DNA of 64,000 bases from Paenibacillus arenosi (GCF_014841135.1 NZ_JACYTN010000002.1:62001-126000); one strand, 5' to 3'. Shown: positions 17,374 to 26,604, numbered from the stretch's first letter. Notes: generated by a model not told the origin, from the letters alone. Made by a program: numbers and translations.

Positions 17374-18654
17374 CTATTTATTTTCATTACACAGCTCATA
17401 AAAGTTCTCTATTTTCTCTATAGTAGATGAATTCATCATTTGCTTATTCTCTCGGTACAATTTAAACAGTAATCTCATGCAATTACGCTCGTTCTTCATG
17501 TCGTCTATTTGAGCATATCTGTAAGCGCTTTCCATATAATTACTTGCAGCTAGATTAAACTCATTAACTTCTGAGTAATAACTGCCTTTGAGCTTGTACA
17601 ACCTAGCTAATTCTGCTGATTCCAGAGGTGTATGATAGGTAACCGCATTAATTCTGTCTTCATAGATCAATAATCGTTTAACCTCAAGAACATTTTCTGT
17701 TTCTAAATAGAACGAGATAAACTCATTGATAACATGAATCACAAAATCGTCGTTACACATATCAAGACACTCTTGAAACTGAGCAGCTGCAAGTTCTTGA
17801 TTTCCCTTTTTTACATTTAACATCGCTGTTAATAATCTAACGTTATCAGGCACAATGGACTGAGGGTATTTTTTATATTGGGATAAATACTTCTGAGAGG
17901 CATCATAATCACCTATATAATAATGAGCATCTTGTAGGATCCCAATAGCTTTAATCTTAAGTTTACTGTCTGTATGATCATGATTGACCACCATGCTGCA
18001 TAGCTTAATGCTTTCTTGAAACATACATAAGCTATAGGCATGTACCCCAAGCTTATAATAAGTGTCAAGGCGCTCTTCCAGTGACAGTAAGTTGATATAA
18101 TTCAATATGTATGTCCCTGATTGAAATGTTGCATTTAGCTTACTAAAATCATTCCGCTCGATGCAGTATTTCTGGTATAAACCTTTAGCAATGAAAGGCA
18201 TAATTCCGTGCTCACGGCAGTAATCGATGATAAGCTGATATAGCGTAAGTTTAATGGAAGTGTCTTGCATTGAAGCTGTAGCGTGATAAAGTCTTTCAAC
18301 AACATCATAGCTGTCTTCACGATCAGACTCTAGAAACTTGCTAGCAATATCAATGATGAGGGCTATTGGACTGAAACGAGCAATGGCCTCTTCTAACATC
18401 ATTAAAAGAGTGTCAGGTCTACGTTCGACCTCAATGTATAGTCCAATGTATTCATTGTATGGAATACCAAGTGCTGATGCAAGCATTTTTATCGTCTGGA
18501 ATTCTGGCTTCTTTACCTCTCCGTTCTCAATCTTGGAGATGGTCCCTTTACTCACACCTGAGAGATTTGCTAATTGGGTCAACGTTAGTCTCGCTATAAG
18601 CCGATACTGTTGAATCAAATCTCCAAACGTTAGTAGGGTGATACAACCATTCAT
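17374..18654 (-). CDS. XRE-TPR transcription regulator, RRNPP type (PlcR/NprR/AimR-like)
   Basis: The 426-residue protein has an XRE helix-turn-helix at residues about 9-65 (LTQLANLSGVSKGTISKIENGE). The rest, about 75-420, is all-helical with TPR-like repeats (YYKLGVHAYSLCMFQESIKLCS; LARLYKLKGSYYSEVNEFNLAASNYMES). This is the architecture of cytoplasmic peptide receptors of the RRNPP group, which switch DNA binding on contact with a short imported peptide. The 40-residue exported-peptide gene directly downstream is its likely partner. The start may be the ATG at 18654 or a TTG slightly downstream (TFGDLIQQYR). A strong promoter lies upstream at 18809-18836. Confidence 0.88.
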   Translation of the reverse strand: MNGCITLLTFGDLIQQYRLIARLTLTQLANLSGVSKGTISKIENGEVKKPEFQTIKMLASALGIPYNEYIGLYIEVERRPDTLLMMLEEAIARFSPIALIIDIASKFLESDREDSYDVVERLYHATASMQDTSIKLTLYQLIIDYCREHGIMPFIAKGLYQKYCIERNDFSKLNATFQSGTYILNYINLLSLEERLDTYYKLGVHAYSLCMFQESIKLCSMVVNHDHTDSKLKIKAIGILQDAHYYIGDYDASQKYLSQYKKYPQSIVPDNVRLLTAMLNVKKGNQELAAAQFQECLDMCNDDFVIHVINEFISFYLETENVLEVKRLLIYEDRINAVTYHTPLESAELARLYKLKGSYYSEVNEFNLAASNYMESAYRYAQIDDMKNERNCMRLLFKLYRENKQMMNSSTIEKIENFYELCNENK

Positions 18655-18808
18655 CTTTCACTCACATCCTCTACTATTATATGAGCTGCTCACCTACAAC
18701 TTCAATAATGACAAGAAATATGACTTTAAAGATGCACGTTGACTTTTCATAGACGATTCGGGGAACATGAAGTGTGTCCGTGCGCGGGGAATTATTTACA
18801 TATATTAG

Positions 18809-18836
18809 ATTATAGCTTGATTTTACCAAGTGTCAA
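18809..18836 (-). promoter_or_regulatory. Promoter of the XRE-TPR regulator gene
   Basis: Minus-strand TTGACA (18831-18836), 16-base spacer, TATAAT (18809-18814). The predicted leader is about 148 bases long. In the 313-base gap 18655-18967 the only other element seen is the terminator at 18873-18907. Confidence 0.7.
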
Positions 18837-18872
18837 ATAAAAACAGCTCGATTTCGTAATAAATCTTACACC

Positions 18873-18907
18873 AAAAAAGATTGATCGACTTAAATCGACC
18901 AATCTCC
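18873..18907 (-). terminator. Terminator of the lipoprotein gene
   Basis: The minus-strand stem gattggtcgattt / agtcgatcaatc is followed by six T. Confidence 0.8.
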
Positions 18908-18967
18908 TGATTTTATTACATTTTTCATCACTTTTCTTCGTCATCACAAGTTATGTGGCTCAAGCGA

Positions 18968-19516
18968 TTAGGAAGACTTTTTTGTTGCATCTGTCTTTAC
19001 TACAAAGACAAACTCTTCTTTTCGGTTGTCCCACTCCCCTACAAAGTGAAAGCCTCTTAAAGTAGCCCCTTCTTCGTAATCTTGAGTATTAGAGCTCAAA
19101 AAGGATGCTATATTTTCTTCTAGCATAAAAGAGCCATTACCATCTTGAAAAGCTAGGTCTATTGTTTTTGCTGTTTCTTCCTTGTACTTCAATGTGCCAT
19201 CATTTCTTAATAAGTACTCCTTTAGTTCAGATGAGCGAGGTGCATTGTTTTTGAGATCGATTTGTATTTTTTCGCCGAGTTTTATATATGGGATCGTTTT
19301 TGAGGTATCTTGAATTAATGATTGAAAGAGTTCAGTAGGAATAGCCTTTTCAGCAGATTTAATGCTATTAGAATTTGTAGCGAAAGGAATGGAGTGATTT
19401 CCTGTTGTAAACAAAACTTCAACTCTATCAGATGAGGCACTAGTATATGTTTCATTGCTGCATGCAGCAATAACGGGTGTAATCATAATAAGGAATAGAA
19501 ACAGTATGTTCTTCAA
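18968..19516 (-). CDS. Putative lipoprotein of unknown function
   Basis: I choose the TTG at 19516, with AGGAG eight bases upstream; a GTG at 19525 overlaps the ribosome site. The 182-residue product has a lipoprotein signal (MKNILFLFLIMITPVIAAC). The mature part is hydrophilic with no recognised domain; visible stretches include RGFHFVGEWDNRKEEFVFVVKT near the end. It would be anchored on the outer face of the membrane. It appears monocistronic, with its own terminator. Function unknown. Confidence 0.75.
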   Translation of the reverse strand: MKNILFLFLIMITPVIAACSNETYTSASSDRVEVLFTTGNHSIPFATNSNSIKSAEKAIPTELFQSLIQDTSKTIPYIKLGEKIQIDLKNNAPRSSELKEYLLRNDGTLKYKEETAKTIDLAFQDGNGSFMLEENIASFLSSNTQDYEEGATLRGFHFVGEWDNRKEEFVFVVKTDATKKSS

Positions 19517-19650
19517 TAAAATCACTCCTAGTTATACGATTAATTAACTTGCAGTCGACGTGCAAAGTAACAAGGTCAAAGTTTCATTTAAAGACGTTCT
19601 CTATTAAACAAAAGTTGCATGGGATGTAACCATCCGTCAGATAGAAACAG

Positions 19651-19683
19651 AAAAACGCCAATCCCCTAATGGATTGGCGTTAC
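19651..19683 (-). terminator. Terminator of brnQ
   Basis: The minus-strand stem aacgccaatcca / ggattggcgtt is followed by a T-run, about 23 bases after the brnQ stop. Confidence 0.85.
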
Positions 19684-19705
19684 TTGTTACATGCTAATTC
19701 ATACT

Positions 19706-21022
19706 CTAATTTTGCTTCGATTTACCGATTATCCAACCTATTAAACCACCGATGAGCGCTGGTACAACCCAGCCGATCCCCTCTTTATACAACGGAAGAT
19801 AGCTTAACATATCTGTCACTGCACCTACAGGAATCTTTGCAGCTTTCAAGCCATCGAACAGGCTAATGGCTACTGTTCCTATTAGTGCTCCAATGTATAC
19901 GGAGGAACGTCCACCGAATAGCTTGTTGAATAGAGACAACAAAATTAACACAATTGCAATTGGATACATAACGAGCAATACCGGAATCGAGATTGAAATA
20001 ATTCGGTTCAAGCCCAAGTTTGCAACAAGCAAACCAATTAGACAGATGAGGAACGTAATTCCCTTGAAGCTGATTCGCTGCGTCAACGATGAAAAGTATT
20101 GACTACATGCGGACACGAGTCCAATACAAGTTGTTAGACAAGCAAGTGTAACAATGATAGCTAGTAAAACTAACCCAAATGGACCGAATAACTCTTGTAC
20201 CGCAAGGGTAAGGATTTGTCCACCATTCGCAAGTTGTCCAAACGTTTCAACGCTTGTGTTACCAATGTAACCGAGTGCTACATACACTAACGTCAAGCCG
20301 ACACCTGCTATTAATGCTGCGTAAATCGCTGACTTGGCAATCGCACGTTTTTCTTGCACACCCTTGTCTCGGATGGCATTAATAACGATTAATCCGAAAG
20401 CGAGTGCTGCAATCGTATCTAACGTCAAGTAGCCTTCCATAAACCCTTTGAACCCTGGAGAAGTGGCATAATCTCCAACTGCTGGTTGTACATCGCCTAA
20501 TGGATTCATCACCGCAGCGATGAATAAGGCTGCAATAGACAATAGAAGCAATGGCGTTAAGATGTTGCCGACCCACACAACGAGTTTAGATGGATTCAAG
20601 CTTAATACGTATACGACAGCAAAGAAGATGAGTGAATATAAGAACAGGATCCAACTGCTCGAGTTGAGCGATTCCGAAACAAAAGGCTGAGCCCCCATTT
20701 CAAATGCTACGTTCGTTACACGTGGAATGGCCATCAACGGCCCAAGCATAACATACACAGCAACCGCAAAAATGACACCAAACCTTGGATGAACTTGCTG
20801 TGCTAACTGCTGCATGTTCTTGCCTGTGATTCCGATCGTAATGATCGTAAGTAACGGCAGACCAACTCCCGTCAAAATGAAGCCAAACATGGCAAAGGCG
20901 AATTGATCACCAGATTGTTGACCTAGTACCGGAGGAAAGATTAAGTTCCCAGCTCCGAAAAATAAAGAAAATAACATAAGGCCAATAAAGAACGTGTGTG
21001 ATTTGGATAATGATTGCATCAT
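19706..21022 (-). CDS. brnQ: Branched-chain amino acid carrier BrnQ
   Basis: I choose the ATG at 21022 (MMQSLSKSHTFFIGLMLFS), which follows GGGGGGA; upstream codons of the longer frame run through the T-box terminator and are not coding. The product is about 438 residues with about 12 membrane segments. The N-terminal LFSLFFGAGNLIFPP and the later CLTTCIGLVSACSQYF are signatures of the BrnQ/LIVCS family, which import leucine, isoleucine and valine with Na+ or H+. It is preceded by a T-box leader, so expression should rise when a branched-chain tRNA is uncharged. thrS lies directly upstream on the same strand but has its own control. Confidence 0.94.
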   Translation of the reverse strand: MMQSLSKSHTFFIGLMLFSLFFGAGNLIFPPVLGQQSGDQFAFAMFGFILTGVGLPLLTIITIGITGKNMQQLAQQVHPRFGVIFAVAVYVMLGPLMAIPRVTNVAFEMGAQPFVSESLNSSSWILFLYSLIFFAVVYVLSLNPSKLVVWVGNILTPLLLLSIAALFIAAVMNPLGDVQPAVGDYATSPGFKGFMEGYLTLDTIAALAFGLIVINAIRDKGVQEKRAIAKSAIYAALIAGVGLTLVYVALGYIGNTSVETFGQLANGGQILTLAVQELFGPFGLVLLAIIVTLACLTTCIGLVSACSQYFSSLTQRISFKGITFLICLIGLLVANLGLNRIISISIPVLLVMYPIAIVLILLSLFNKLFGGRSSVYIGALIGTVAISLFDGLKAAKIPVGAVTDMLSYLPLYKEGIGWVVPALIGGLIGWIIGKSKQN

Positions 21023-21077
21023 GGTCCCCCCTAGTTGTCTCTTTCTATAGTATCCATTCATTGCCAACTTAATGAAC

Positions 21078-21383
21078 AACAAAAAATCCGCCCCTCGAAA
21101 GGGACGGATTGAATTCCGCGTTACCACCCATTTTCATCTGATACAACAATGGATCTCATTGGTACCAAATGCACTTTGCCACGTATGCCACGTGCTCCTG
21201 ATAACGGGGGATATCCGGCATAGCTTACAGTTGTACTCGTTCAGCCTATGCTTCTCAAAGATGACTTCGTCCATGTACCGAACGTTGGCTTGCAGCAATT
21301 GCACCAACTCTCTGAAGATCGGATCACATAACCTACTTGTTCTCGTCAATGAAGTTTGCACTAAGAAGTTTGTACTTATTTTA
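21078..21383 (-). promoter_or_regulatory. T-box riboswitch of brnQ (probable isoleucine specifier)
   Basis: The conserved T-box core (minus strand tgggtggtaacgcgg, 21116-21130) is followed by a terminator hairpin with T-run (about 21080-21110). Upstream are the AG box (cagagag) and the stem-I distal hairpin (gttgg...ccaac). Aligning GAA-GTC-ATC-TTTG with the thrS leader segment GAA-ATT-ACC places ATC, an Ile codon, at the specifier position. That fits a branched-chain amino acid carrier. The codon call is by eye. Confidence 0.85.
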
Positions 21384-21405
21384 CATGATGTGATCGTGAA
21401 GTCAA
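21378..21405 (-). promoter_or_regulatory. Promoter of the brnQ T-box transcript
   Basis: Minus-strand TTGACT (21400-21405), 16-base spacer, TAAAAT (21378-21383), placed between the thrS stop and the T-box leader. Confidence 0.65.
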
Positions 21406-21426
21406 TGTCCATTTTTTTACATATAT

Positions 21427-23346
21427 TTATTGTTTCATTTGTACCTCTTCACGTAAGCGTTGTACGAACTCTTGAATACCCATGGCACCAATGTCTCCCT
21501 CTCCCCGCTCACGGATTGTAACGTTGTTCAATTGCTGCTCTTGCTCTCCAAGCACGAGTACATATGGAGTTTTTTCAAGCTGTGCCTCGCGAATACGATA
21601 CCCAAGGCGTTCATTACGCGTATCGATATCCACTCTCATACCCGCATTGACTAACACTTGTTTCACTTGAAAGGCGTAGTCTGTATACTGCGCCGCAACA
21701 GGAAGCAGCTTCACTTGAACGGGAGCAAGCCATAGTGGAAATGCCCCTGAATAGTGTTCTGTAATAATCCCAATAAAGCGATCGATTGACCCATAAACGG
21801 CACGATGGATGACGACTGGACGATACTTTTGACTGTCTTCAGCAACATAAGTTAGGTCGAACTTCTCGGGCATTTGGAAATCAAGCTGGATCGTACCGCA
21901 CTGCCAACTCCGCCCCAGCGCATCTAAAATATGAAAATCAATTTTCGGTCCGTAGAAAGCACCGTCTCCTTCATTGACTCGATAAGCAACACCTCGACGA
22001 TCCAACACATTTTTCAGTGCTTGTTCTGCCTGATGCCACAGCTCCTCTGACCCCATCGAGTCTTCTGGTCTTGTAGACAATTCAATCTTATATTCAAATC
22101 CGAATACTTGATAAATATAGTCGATAAGCTCAATGACGCGGTTAATTTCATCTTCGATCTGCTCAGGTAGCACAAACAAATGAGCGTCGTCCTGACAAAA
22201 CGTGCGAACACGCATCATCCCGTTCAATGCCCCTGAAAATTCATGACGGTGTACTTGACCAAATTCAGATAAACGGATGGGCAGCTCTCGGTAAGAGTGC
22301 TGACTGTTCTTATAGATCAGCATATGACCTGGGCAATTCATCGGTTTGAGAGCAAACTTTGTTTCATCAACCTGTGTAAAATACATATTGTCTTGGTAAT
22401 GATCCCAATGCCCGGATTGTTCCCAAATCCGGTTGTTCATCATAAGCGGTGTACGCACTTCATCATACCCCAACTTGTTCTGAACATCGCGAGCAAAGTT
22501 CTCCAGTTCCGTGCGGATAGTCATTCCTTTTGGCAAGTAGAAAGGCATACCAGGAGCCTCTTCAGAAAACATAAATAACTCCAGCTGCTTGCCTAACTTG
22601 CGATGATCGCGCTTCTTCGCTTCCTCCAGCCGATATAAATGTTCATCCAACTGTGCCTTCTTCGGAAATGCAGTGCCATATACCCGCTGCAGCATTTTGT
22701 TGTTGGCATCTCCACGCCAGTATGCCCCTGCCACACTCAACAATTTGAATGCTTTAATTCGCCCTGTAGATAGAAGATGCGGACCACGGCATAGATCAGA
22801 AAACTCCCCTTGTTCATAAATGGAGATGACTGCATCCTCTGGCAATCCTTGAATAAGCTCCAGCTTAAATGGCTCTTGCTGCTGTTCAAACAGTTGCAAC
22901 GCTTCATATCGACTAATCACCTTGCGCTCAATCGGCAGATTAGCTTGAATGATGCGCTGCATCTCTTGCTCGATTGCTGTTACATCATTTAGAGACAACG
23001 GCTGCGCAATATCGATATCGTAATAGAACCCATTTTCAATTACAGGGCCGATGGCGAGTTTCACCGCTTGGTTGCCGAATATTCGTTTCATGGCTTGAGC
23101 CATTACATGTGCTGTACTATGACGGTAGATATCCTCGCCTTCTTTGCTGTCCAGCGTCACAATTTCGAGGTGGCAATCTTCATCAAGTGGTTCGTTAAGA
23201 TCAACGAGCGTGCCATTCCATTTTCCAGCGACTGCTTGCTTCTTCAATCCTGAGCTAATCGATGCCGCTACATCGAGTGAGGTCGTGCCTTGTGCATACC
23301 TCCTAACTGTTCCATCTGGTAATGTGACTTGAATTTGCAATTCCAT
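21427..23346 (-). CDS. thrS: Threonyl-tRNA synthetase
   Basis: I choose the ATG at 23346 (MELQIQVTLPDG), with AAGGAGG eight bases upstream. The 639-residue product has the full family layout: an N-terminal TGS domain (1-62), the editing/SAD region with HSTAHVMAQA and CRGPHL, the class II catalytic core with motif 2 FRELP-type residues and the zinc Cys of MNCPGHMLIY, and a C-terminal anticodon-binding domain (about 540-639). It charges tRNA-Thr in the cytoplasm. A T-box leader with a Thr (ACC) specifier precedes it. Length matches the usual about 640. Confidence 0.97.
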   Translation of the reverse strand: MELQIQVTLPDGTVRRYAQGTTSLDVAASISSGLKKQAVAGKWNGTLVDLNEPLDEDCHLEIVTLDSKEGEDIYRHSTAHVMAQAMKRIFGNQAVKLAIGPVIENGFYYDIDIAQPLSLNDVTAIEQEMQRIIQANLPIERKVISRYEALQLFEQQQEPFKLELIQGLPEDAVISIYEQGEFSDLCRGPHLLSTGRIKAFKLLSVAGAYWRGDANNKMLQRVYGTAFPKKAQLDEHLYRLEEAKKRDHRKLGKQLELFMFSEEAPGMPFYLPKGMTIRTELENFARDVQNKLGYDEVRTPLMMNNRIWEQSGHWDHYQDNMYFTQVDETKFALKPMNCPGHMLIYKNSQHSYRELPIRLSEFGQVHRHEFSGALNGMMRVRTFCQDDAHLFVLPEQIEDEINRVIELIDYIYQVFGFEYKIELSTRPEDSMGSEELWHQAEQALKNVLDRRGVAYRVNEGDGAFYGPKIDFHILDALGRSWQCGTIQLDFQMPEKFDLTYVAEDSQKYRPVVIHRAVYGSIDRFIGIITEHYSGAFPLWLAPVQVKLLPVAAQYTDYAFQVKQVLVNAGMRVDIDTRNERLGYRIREAQLEKTPYVLVLGEQEQQLNNVTIRERGEGDIGAMGIQEFVQRLREEVQMKQ

Positions 23347-23384
23347 GATGATTGCCTCCTTTTCTCCATTGTTCATAATCGTTG

Positions 23385-23705
23385 AACGCAAAAAAACACA
23401 CTCTCCCAGAAGGGACGAGTGCGTTCAGCTCGTGGTTCCACCCTAATTCGATAGGCATTATGAACATACCGACCCTGACATGAGCCATGTATGCAAATGC
23501 AATATCCTCGTTAGTTATCCGGTATCGCGGATAAGACGGCAACGCATACTTCCGTTCTCCATTCCACACAGAAATGAGTCAACGGGTTCAACATTGCGGC
23601 TACAAAGGGGTAATTTCACATCTGTTATCTGAAGAAGCTCTCAGCATACACTTCTCTCTCTGGACAGTACATGAAGGAAATCATGTCTTTGATCAAGGCC
23701 AGCTA
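23385..23705 (-). promoter_or_regulatory. T-box riboswitch of thrS (threonine specifier ACC)
   Basis: The T-box core agggtggaaccacgagc (minus strand, about 23431-23447) is followed by a terminator hairpin with seven T (23390-23425). An AG box (cagagagagaag) opens stem I at about 23653-23664. The segment gaaattACC carries an ACC codon at the specifier position, matching the threonyl-tRNA synthetase it controls. Confidence 0.9.
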
Positions 23706-23720
23706 TTAAATTTATGGATA

Positions 23721-23749
23721 ATCATACATATTAGCATATGAAGTGTCAA
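23721..23749 (-). promoter_or_regulatory. Promoter of thrS
   Basis: Minus-strand TTGACA (23744-23749), 17-base spacer, TATGAT (23721-23726), just upstream of the T-box. The rest of the gap to the SLH gene (23750-24005) is AT-rich and I see nothing definite in it. Confidence 0.7.
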
Positions 23750-24005
23750 GCGTGTATTTGCTCATTTCGTAGCAAAATGTAATCCATTCTACATATTCCC
23801 ACTATTCAAATAAGTTTTATTTCACAACCATAATCTTTAGCAGAATTGCATAAATCTCTATTACTAATTTATACTCCGAAATCCGCGATATACACACACT
23901 CACCACATAATTTATAAGGGAAAGTGATCATATAATTACCACTAGATTATGTAAATATACTCTGATATTCTCATATAGAAATTTGTCATTTAGAAAGGAA
24001 TACAT

Positions 24006-25067
24006 ATGAAAAAATCTTTGTTCCGCAACTCCATCATCATTCTGTTTACCATGCTGCTGGCATTCCCACTCCAGACCAGCCAAGCACATGCAGCCGATCC
24101 TATCCCTGAGTACATGTACTTCCCCTTCGACATTATGAATCACTGGGCATATGATGAGCTGGACAACTTTGTTAATGCAGACTTGCTGCGTGGTTATGTA
24201 GACGAGTTCGGTGATGTATACGCTAAACCGAATCAATCCATTAGCCGTGCGGAATTTGTCTCCATTTTAGTTCGTGCATTAGGATTGACTAGCAATCAAG
24301 ACGGCACATCCTTTACCGATGTTCCAAAAGAAAAATGGCATTATGAACCGATTCGTATTGCTAGTTCATTAGGTATCGTGCGTGGTACAAGCGAAACTAC
24401 ATTCGGACCTGAACAACCTGTGAAACGCGGTGAAATTGCTAGCATTATTGTCAGAGCATTTACTTCTTCTATTCCATTTACAGGTGAAATGAAATCGTTC
24501 ACCGATGTTCCTGACTACTACGCAGCGCCATCGATTATGAAAGCAAGCCAAGTTGGAATCGTGCACGGCGCTACCCCAACAACGTTCAAGCCTTTTGCCA
24601 ATGCAACACGTGCGGAAGCAGTTGTTATGCTGCAGCGTGCACTCGACTTGCAAAGTAGTGAGCTTCCAGAAGACAGTACCCTTACGAAAGTTGTAGCCGA
24701 TTGGACAGCTAACCATACAAAAGCTATGAATGACAACACTTTTGATCAGCTAGCGAGTATCGATAAACAATATGCAACAGGCTATCATTTGGCATATAGC
24801 GCAAGTGCAAATGCTGAGCTTATGGAAATTGTAAATGAAGGAGCTACATTCTCTGCCAAGGTTATGAGTGAGCAGAAGCTTACCGTTCAGCACAAAACAG
24901 ATCGCTTTGCTGTTATCGAGTCAAAAGGTGGAATTATGCAAATCACAACAAAGCTGCAAGGATCAGAAGTTGACGCGAAACAATCCATGGATGGACATTA
25001 TATGCTTAAAAAAATGCCGGATAACAGCTGGAAAATATACATGTATGCGATGACAGAGCAACCATAG
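24006..25067 (+). CDS. S-layer homology (SLH) domain surface protein
   Basis: The 353-residue protein has a Sec signal peptide (cleavage after AHA, about residue 29) and three SLH repeats. These are at about 40-96, 103-152 (FTDVPKEKWHYEPIRIASSLGIVRG) and 163-212 (FTDVPDYYAAPSIMKASQVGIVHG). SLH domains bind pyruvylated secondary cell-wall polymer and hold proteins at the surface. The C-terminal 140 residues form an alpha/beta domain I do not recognise; it resembles small nuclear-transport-factor-2-like domains in pattern only. The start has AGAAAGGA eight bases upstream. It is monocistronic, with a terminator at 25097-25131. Confidence 0.9.
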   Translation: MKKSLFRNSIIILFTMLLAFPLQTSQAHAADPIPEYMYFPFDIMNHWAYDELDNFVNADLLRGYVDEFGDVYAKPNQSISRAEFVSILVRALGLTSNQDGTSFTDVPKEKWHYEPIRIASSLGIVRGTSETTFGPEQPVKRGEIASIIVRAFTSSIPFTGEMKSFTDVPDYYAAPSIMKASQVGIVHGATPTTFKPFANATRAEAVVMLQRALDLQSSELPEDSTLTKVVADWTANHTKAMNDNTFDQLASIDKQYATGYHLAYSASANAELMEIVNEGATFSAKVMSEQKLTVQHKTDRFAVIESKGGIMQITTKLQGSEVDAKQSMDGHYMLKKMPDNSWKIYMYAMTEQP

Positions 25068-25096
25068 TTCTCCTGCAACTTCAGAACATACAGCTA

Positions 25097-25131
25097 TAAA
25101 GAGTGTGAACGTGGATCGTTCCCACTCTTTT
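25097..25131 (+). terminator. Terminator of the SLH protein gene
   Basis: Stem aaagagtg...cactcttt with an inner gaacg/cgttc pairing, followed by T-rich sequence. Confidence 0.8.
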
Positions 25132-25172
25132 TCATATTAACTCACCCGCTCTGCTTCTCATTCTTTCCATAA

Positions 25173-25478
25173 GGCGAAAATGCTTGTTATCAACGCTATG
25201 ACTGGGAAACAGACAGCTTGGCAGAGTGGCAGCGTGTAAAGGCGGAAGGCATTATCATTATAGAAGGCGTATGCTCCACTCGACTTGAGCTAGTAGATGA
25301 TTACGATGTCACCATATGGGTCAATTGTCCAAGAGAAACAAGACTTGCACGAGGCTTGGAGCGAGACGGTGAAGCCGCTCGTTCGTTATGGGAAGATAAT
25401 TGGATGATTGCAGAAGATAAATATGTGCGTGAACATCAACCAGATATGAGAGCCAATGTTATCATACAAGGAATCTAA
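25173..25478 (+). pseudogene. 5'-truncated uridine-kinase-like gene
   Basis: The open frame encodes the C-terminal half of a uridine kinase / P-loop kinase: ENACYQRYDWETDSLAEW, then IIIIEGVCSTRLELVDDYDVTIWV and RLARGLERDGEAARSLWEDNW. The N-terminal part with the Walker A loop is missing, and an in-frame TAA stands at 25170. A TTG at 25218 could start an 86-residue product, but no ribosome site supports it and it could not bind ATP. The most likely reading is the remnant of a deleted gene. A terminator follows at 25483-25534. Confidence 0.8.
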
Positions 25479-25482
25479 ATAG

Positions 25483-25534
25483 AGACCGCTAACCAATATA
25501 CGTGTACCCGTATAAGTGGCAGCGGTCTTTTTTC
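25483..25534 (+). terminator. Terminator after the uridine-kinase remnant
   Basis: The arms gaccgct and agcggtc enclose an inner hairpin (tatacg/cgtata) and are followed by six T. Confidence 0.75.
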
Positions 25535-25677
25535 ATACCGATTATCTCGTGAGGCACTAAACTACTTTCCTCAACAATAAAAAGCGAAATGATAGTTCCA
25601 TTTCGATCATAGACTATGTATACGATTACTAACTGCCCATATACCCCATTGTGCTCTATAAGGAGGCCCAGAAAATT

Positions 25678-26172
25678 ATGTTGGACATTTCATCTATTTT
25701 ATTCGAGGGCATATTACTATCCGTCATATTCTCAGCTATTGTGCTACTGTCGCTATACTACAATCCTCGACTATGGCTTCAAGATTTTCCGAAAGATATT
25801 CAGCAAATGACCTTACCAAAAACGAAACGAGAGAAACAGCAGACGATTTTCTTAACCATACTTATCTTCATCTTGTTCCTCGCACCATTTTTCACTTCAC
25901 TCTATGTCGACAACGAGCAAATTGCCTTGTGGCCTGTGTTTTTCCACTTTTTCTTTATTTTCAACATCGTTAGTCTCGTGGATTTAGTTATTTTAGATTG
26001 GCTTATTATTTGTTTCTTCACACCTAGCTTTCTTATTATCCCAGGTAGCCATGGTGCGAAAGGTTATAAAGATTATTGGTTTCACTTCGTCGGCGCTCTC
26101 AAAGGTACGTTTATCTGCGCTGCGTTTGCCTTGATTCTTGCCGCTCTGCGTGTGACCCTCTCCTATTTATAA
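25678..26172 (+). CDS. Multi-pass membrane protein of unknown function
   Basis: I choose the ATG at 25678 (MLDISSILFEG), with AAGGAGG 11 bases upstream. The 164-residue product has four predicted membrane segments (about 8-26, 52-70, 80-110 and 138-160). A conserved-looking motif, GSHGAKGYKDYWFHF, precedes the last segment. I recall similar uncharacterised proteins in Bacillota but cannot name the family. It appears monocistronic. Confidence 0.72.
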   Translation: MLDISSILFEGILLSVIFSAIVLLSLYYNPRLWLQDFPKDIQQMTLPKTKREKQQTIFLTILIFILFLAPFFTSLYVDNEQIALWPVFFHFFFIFNIVSLVDLVILDWLIICFFTPSFLIIPGSHGAKGYKDYWFHFVGALKGTFICAAFALILAALRVTLSYL

Positions 26173-26249
26173 CACAATTCTGCTTTCATGAAGTCAGTTC
26201 GTGTTATGGCTCACCTAGTTACATATTACATCTACATATTATGTACACA

Positions 26250-26292
26250 AAAAAGAGCATGCAACGGACACCAATATCCTTCCATGCTCTTT
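26250..26292. terminator. Bidirectional terminator
   Basis: Stem aaaagagcatg / catgctcttt between convergent genes. Confidence 0.75.
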
Positions 26293-26370
26293 CTCTATCA
26301 ATTACACCTTATATTCTTCTATATCAGCACTTGCCGATCACTTGAGCTATTTCTACACTCGTCCCTCTGC

Positions 26371-26604
26371 TTACTCCGCTTGATCTCTCGGATCTTCTTC
26401 ATCTTCGACATATTCCAAAATATCTCCCGGCTGACAATCCAATGCTTTGCAAATTTCATTTAAAGTAGAAAATCGGATAGCTTTGGCCTTGTTGTTTTTC
26501 AATATCGATAAATTAGACATCGTTATTCCTAATCGATTCGCGAGCTCTGTTGAACTCATCTTCTTCTTCACCATGACTACATCCAAGTTAACAACAATGG
26601 ACAT
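26371..26604 (-). CDS. yozG: YozG-like XRE-family regulator
   Basis: The 77-residue protein is almost entirely one Cro/C1-type helix-turn-helix (MSSTELANRLGITMSNLSILKNNKAKAIR), followed by LNEICKALDCQPGDILEY and an acidic tail. This is the YozG/YdaS-like short regulator that accompanies DUF2975 membrane proteins (yoaS in Bacillus subtilis). It starts 12 bases after the DUF2975 frame and is probably co-transcribed. The pair is thought to form a membrane-protein/regulator unit, but its target is unknown. Confidence 0.88.
   Translation of the reverse strand: MSIVVNLDVVMVKKKMSSTELANRLGITMSNLSILKNNKAKAIRFSTLNEICKALDCQPGDILEYVEDEEDPRDQAE

Noticed and set aside
18728-18765. A 24-codon frame in the leader of the XRE-TPR gene.
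   Set aside because: No ribosome site and no signal-like N-terminus, unlike the peptide gene downstream.
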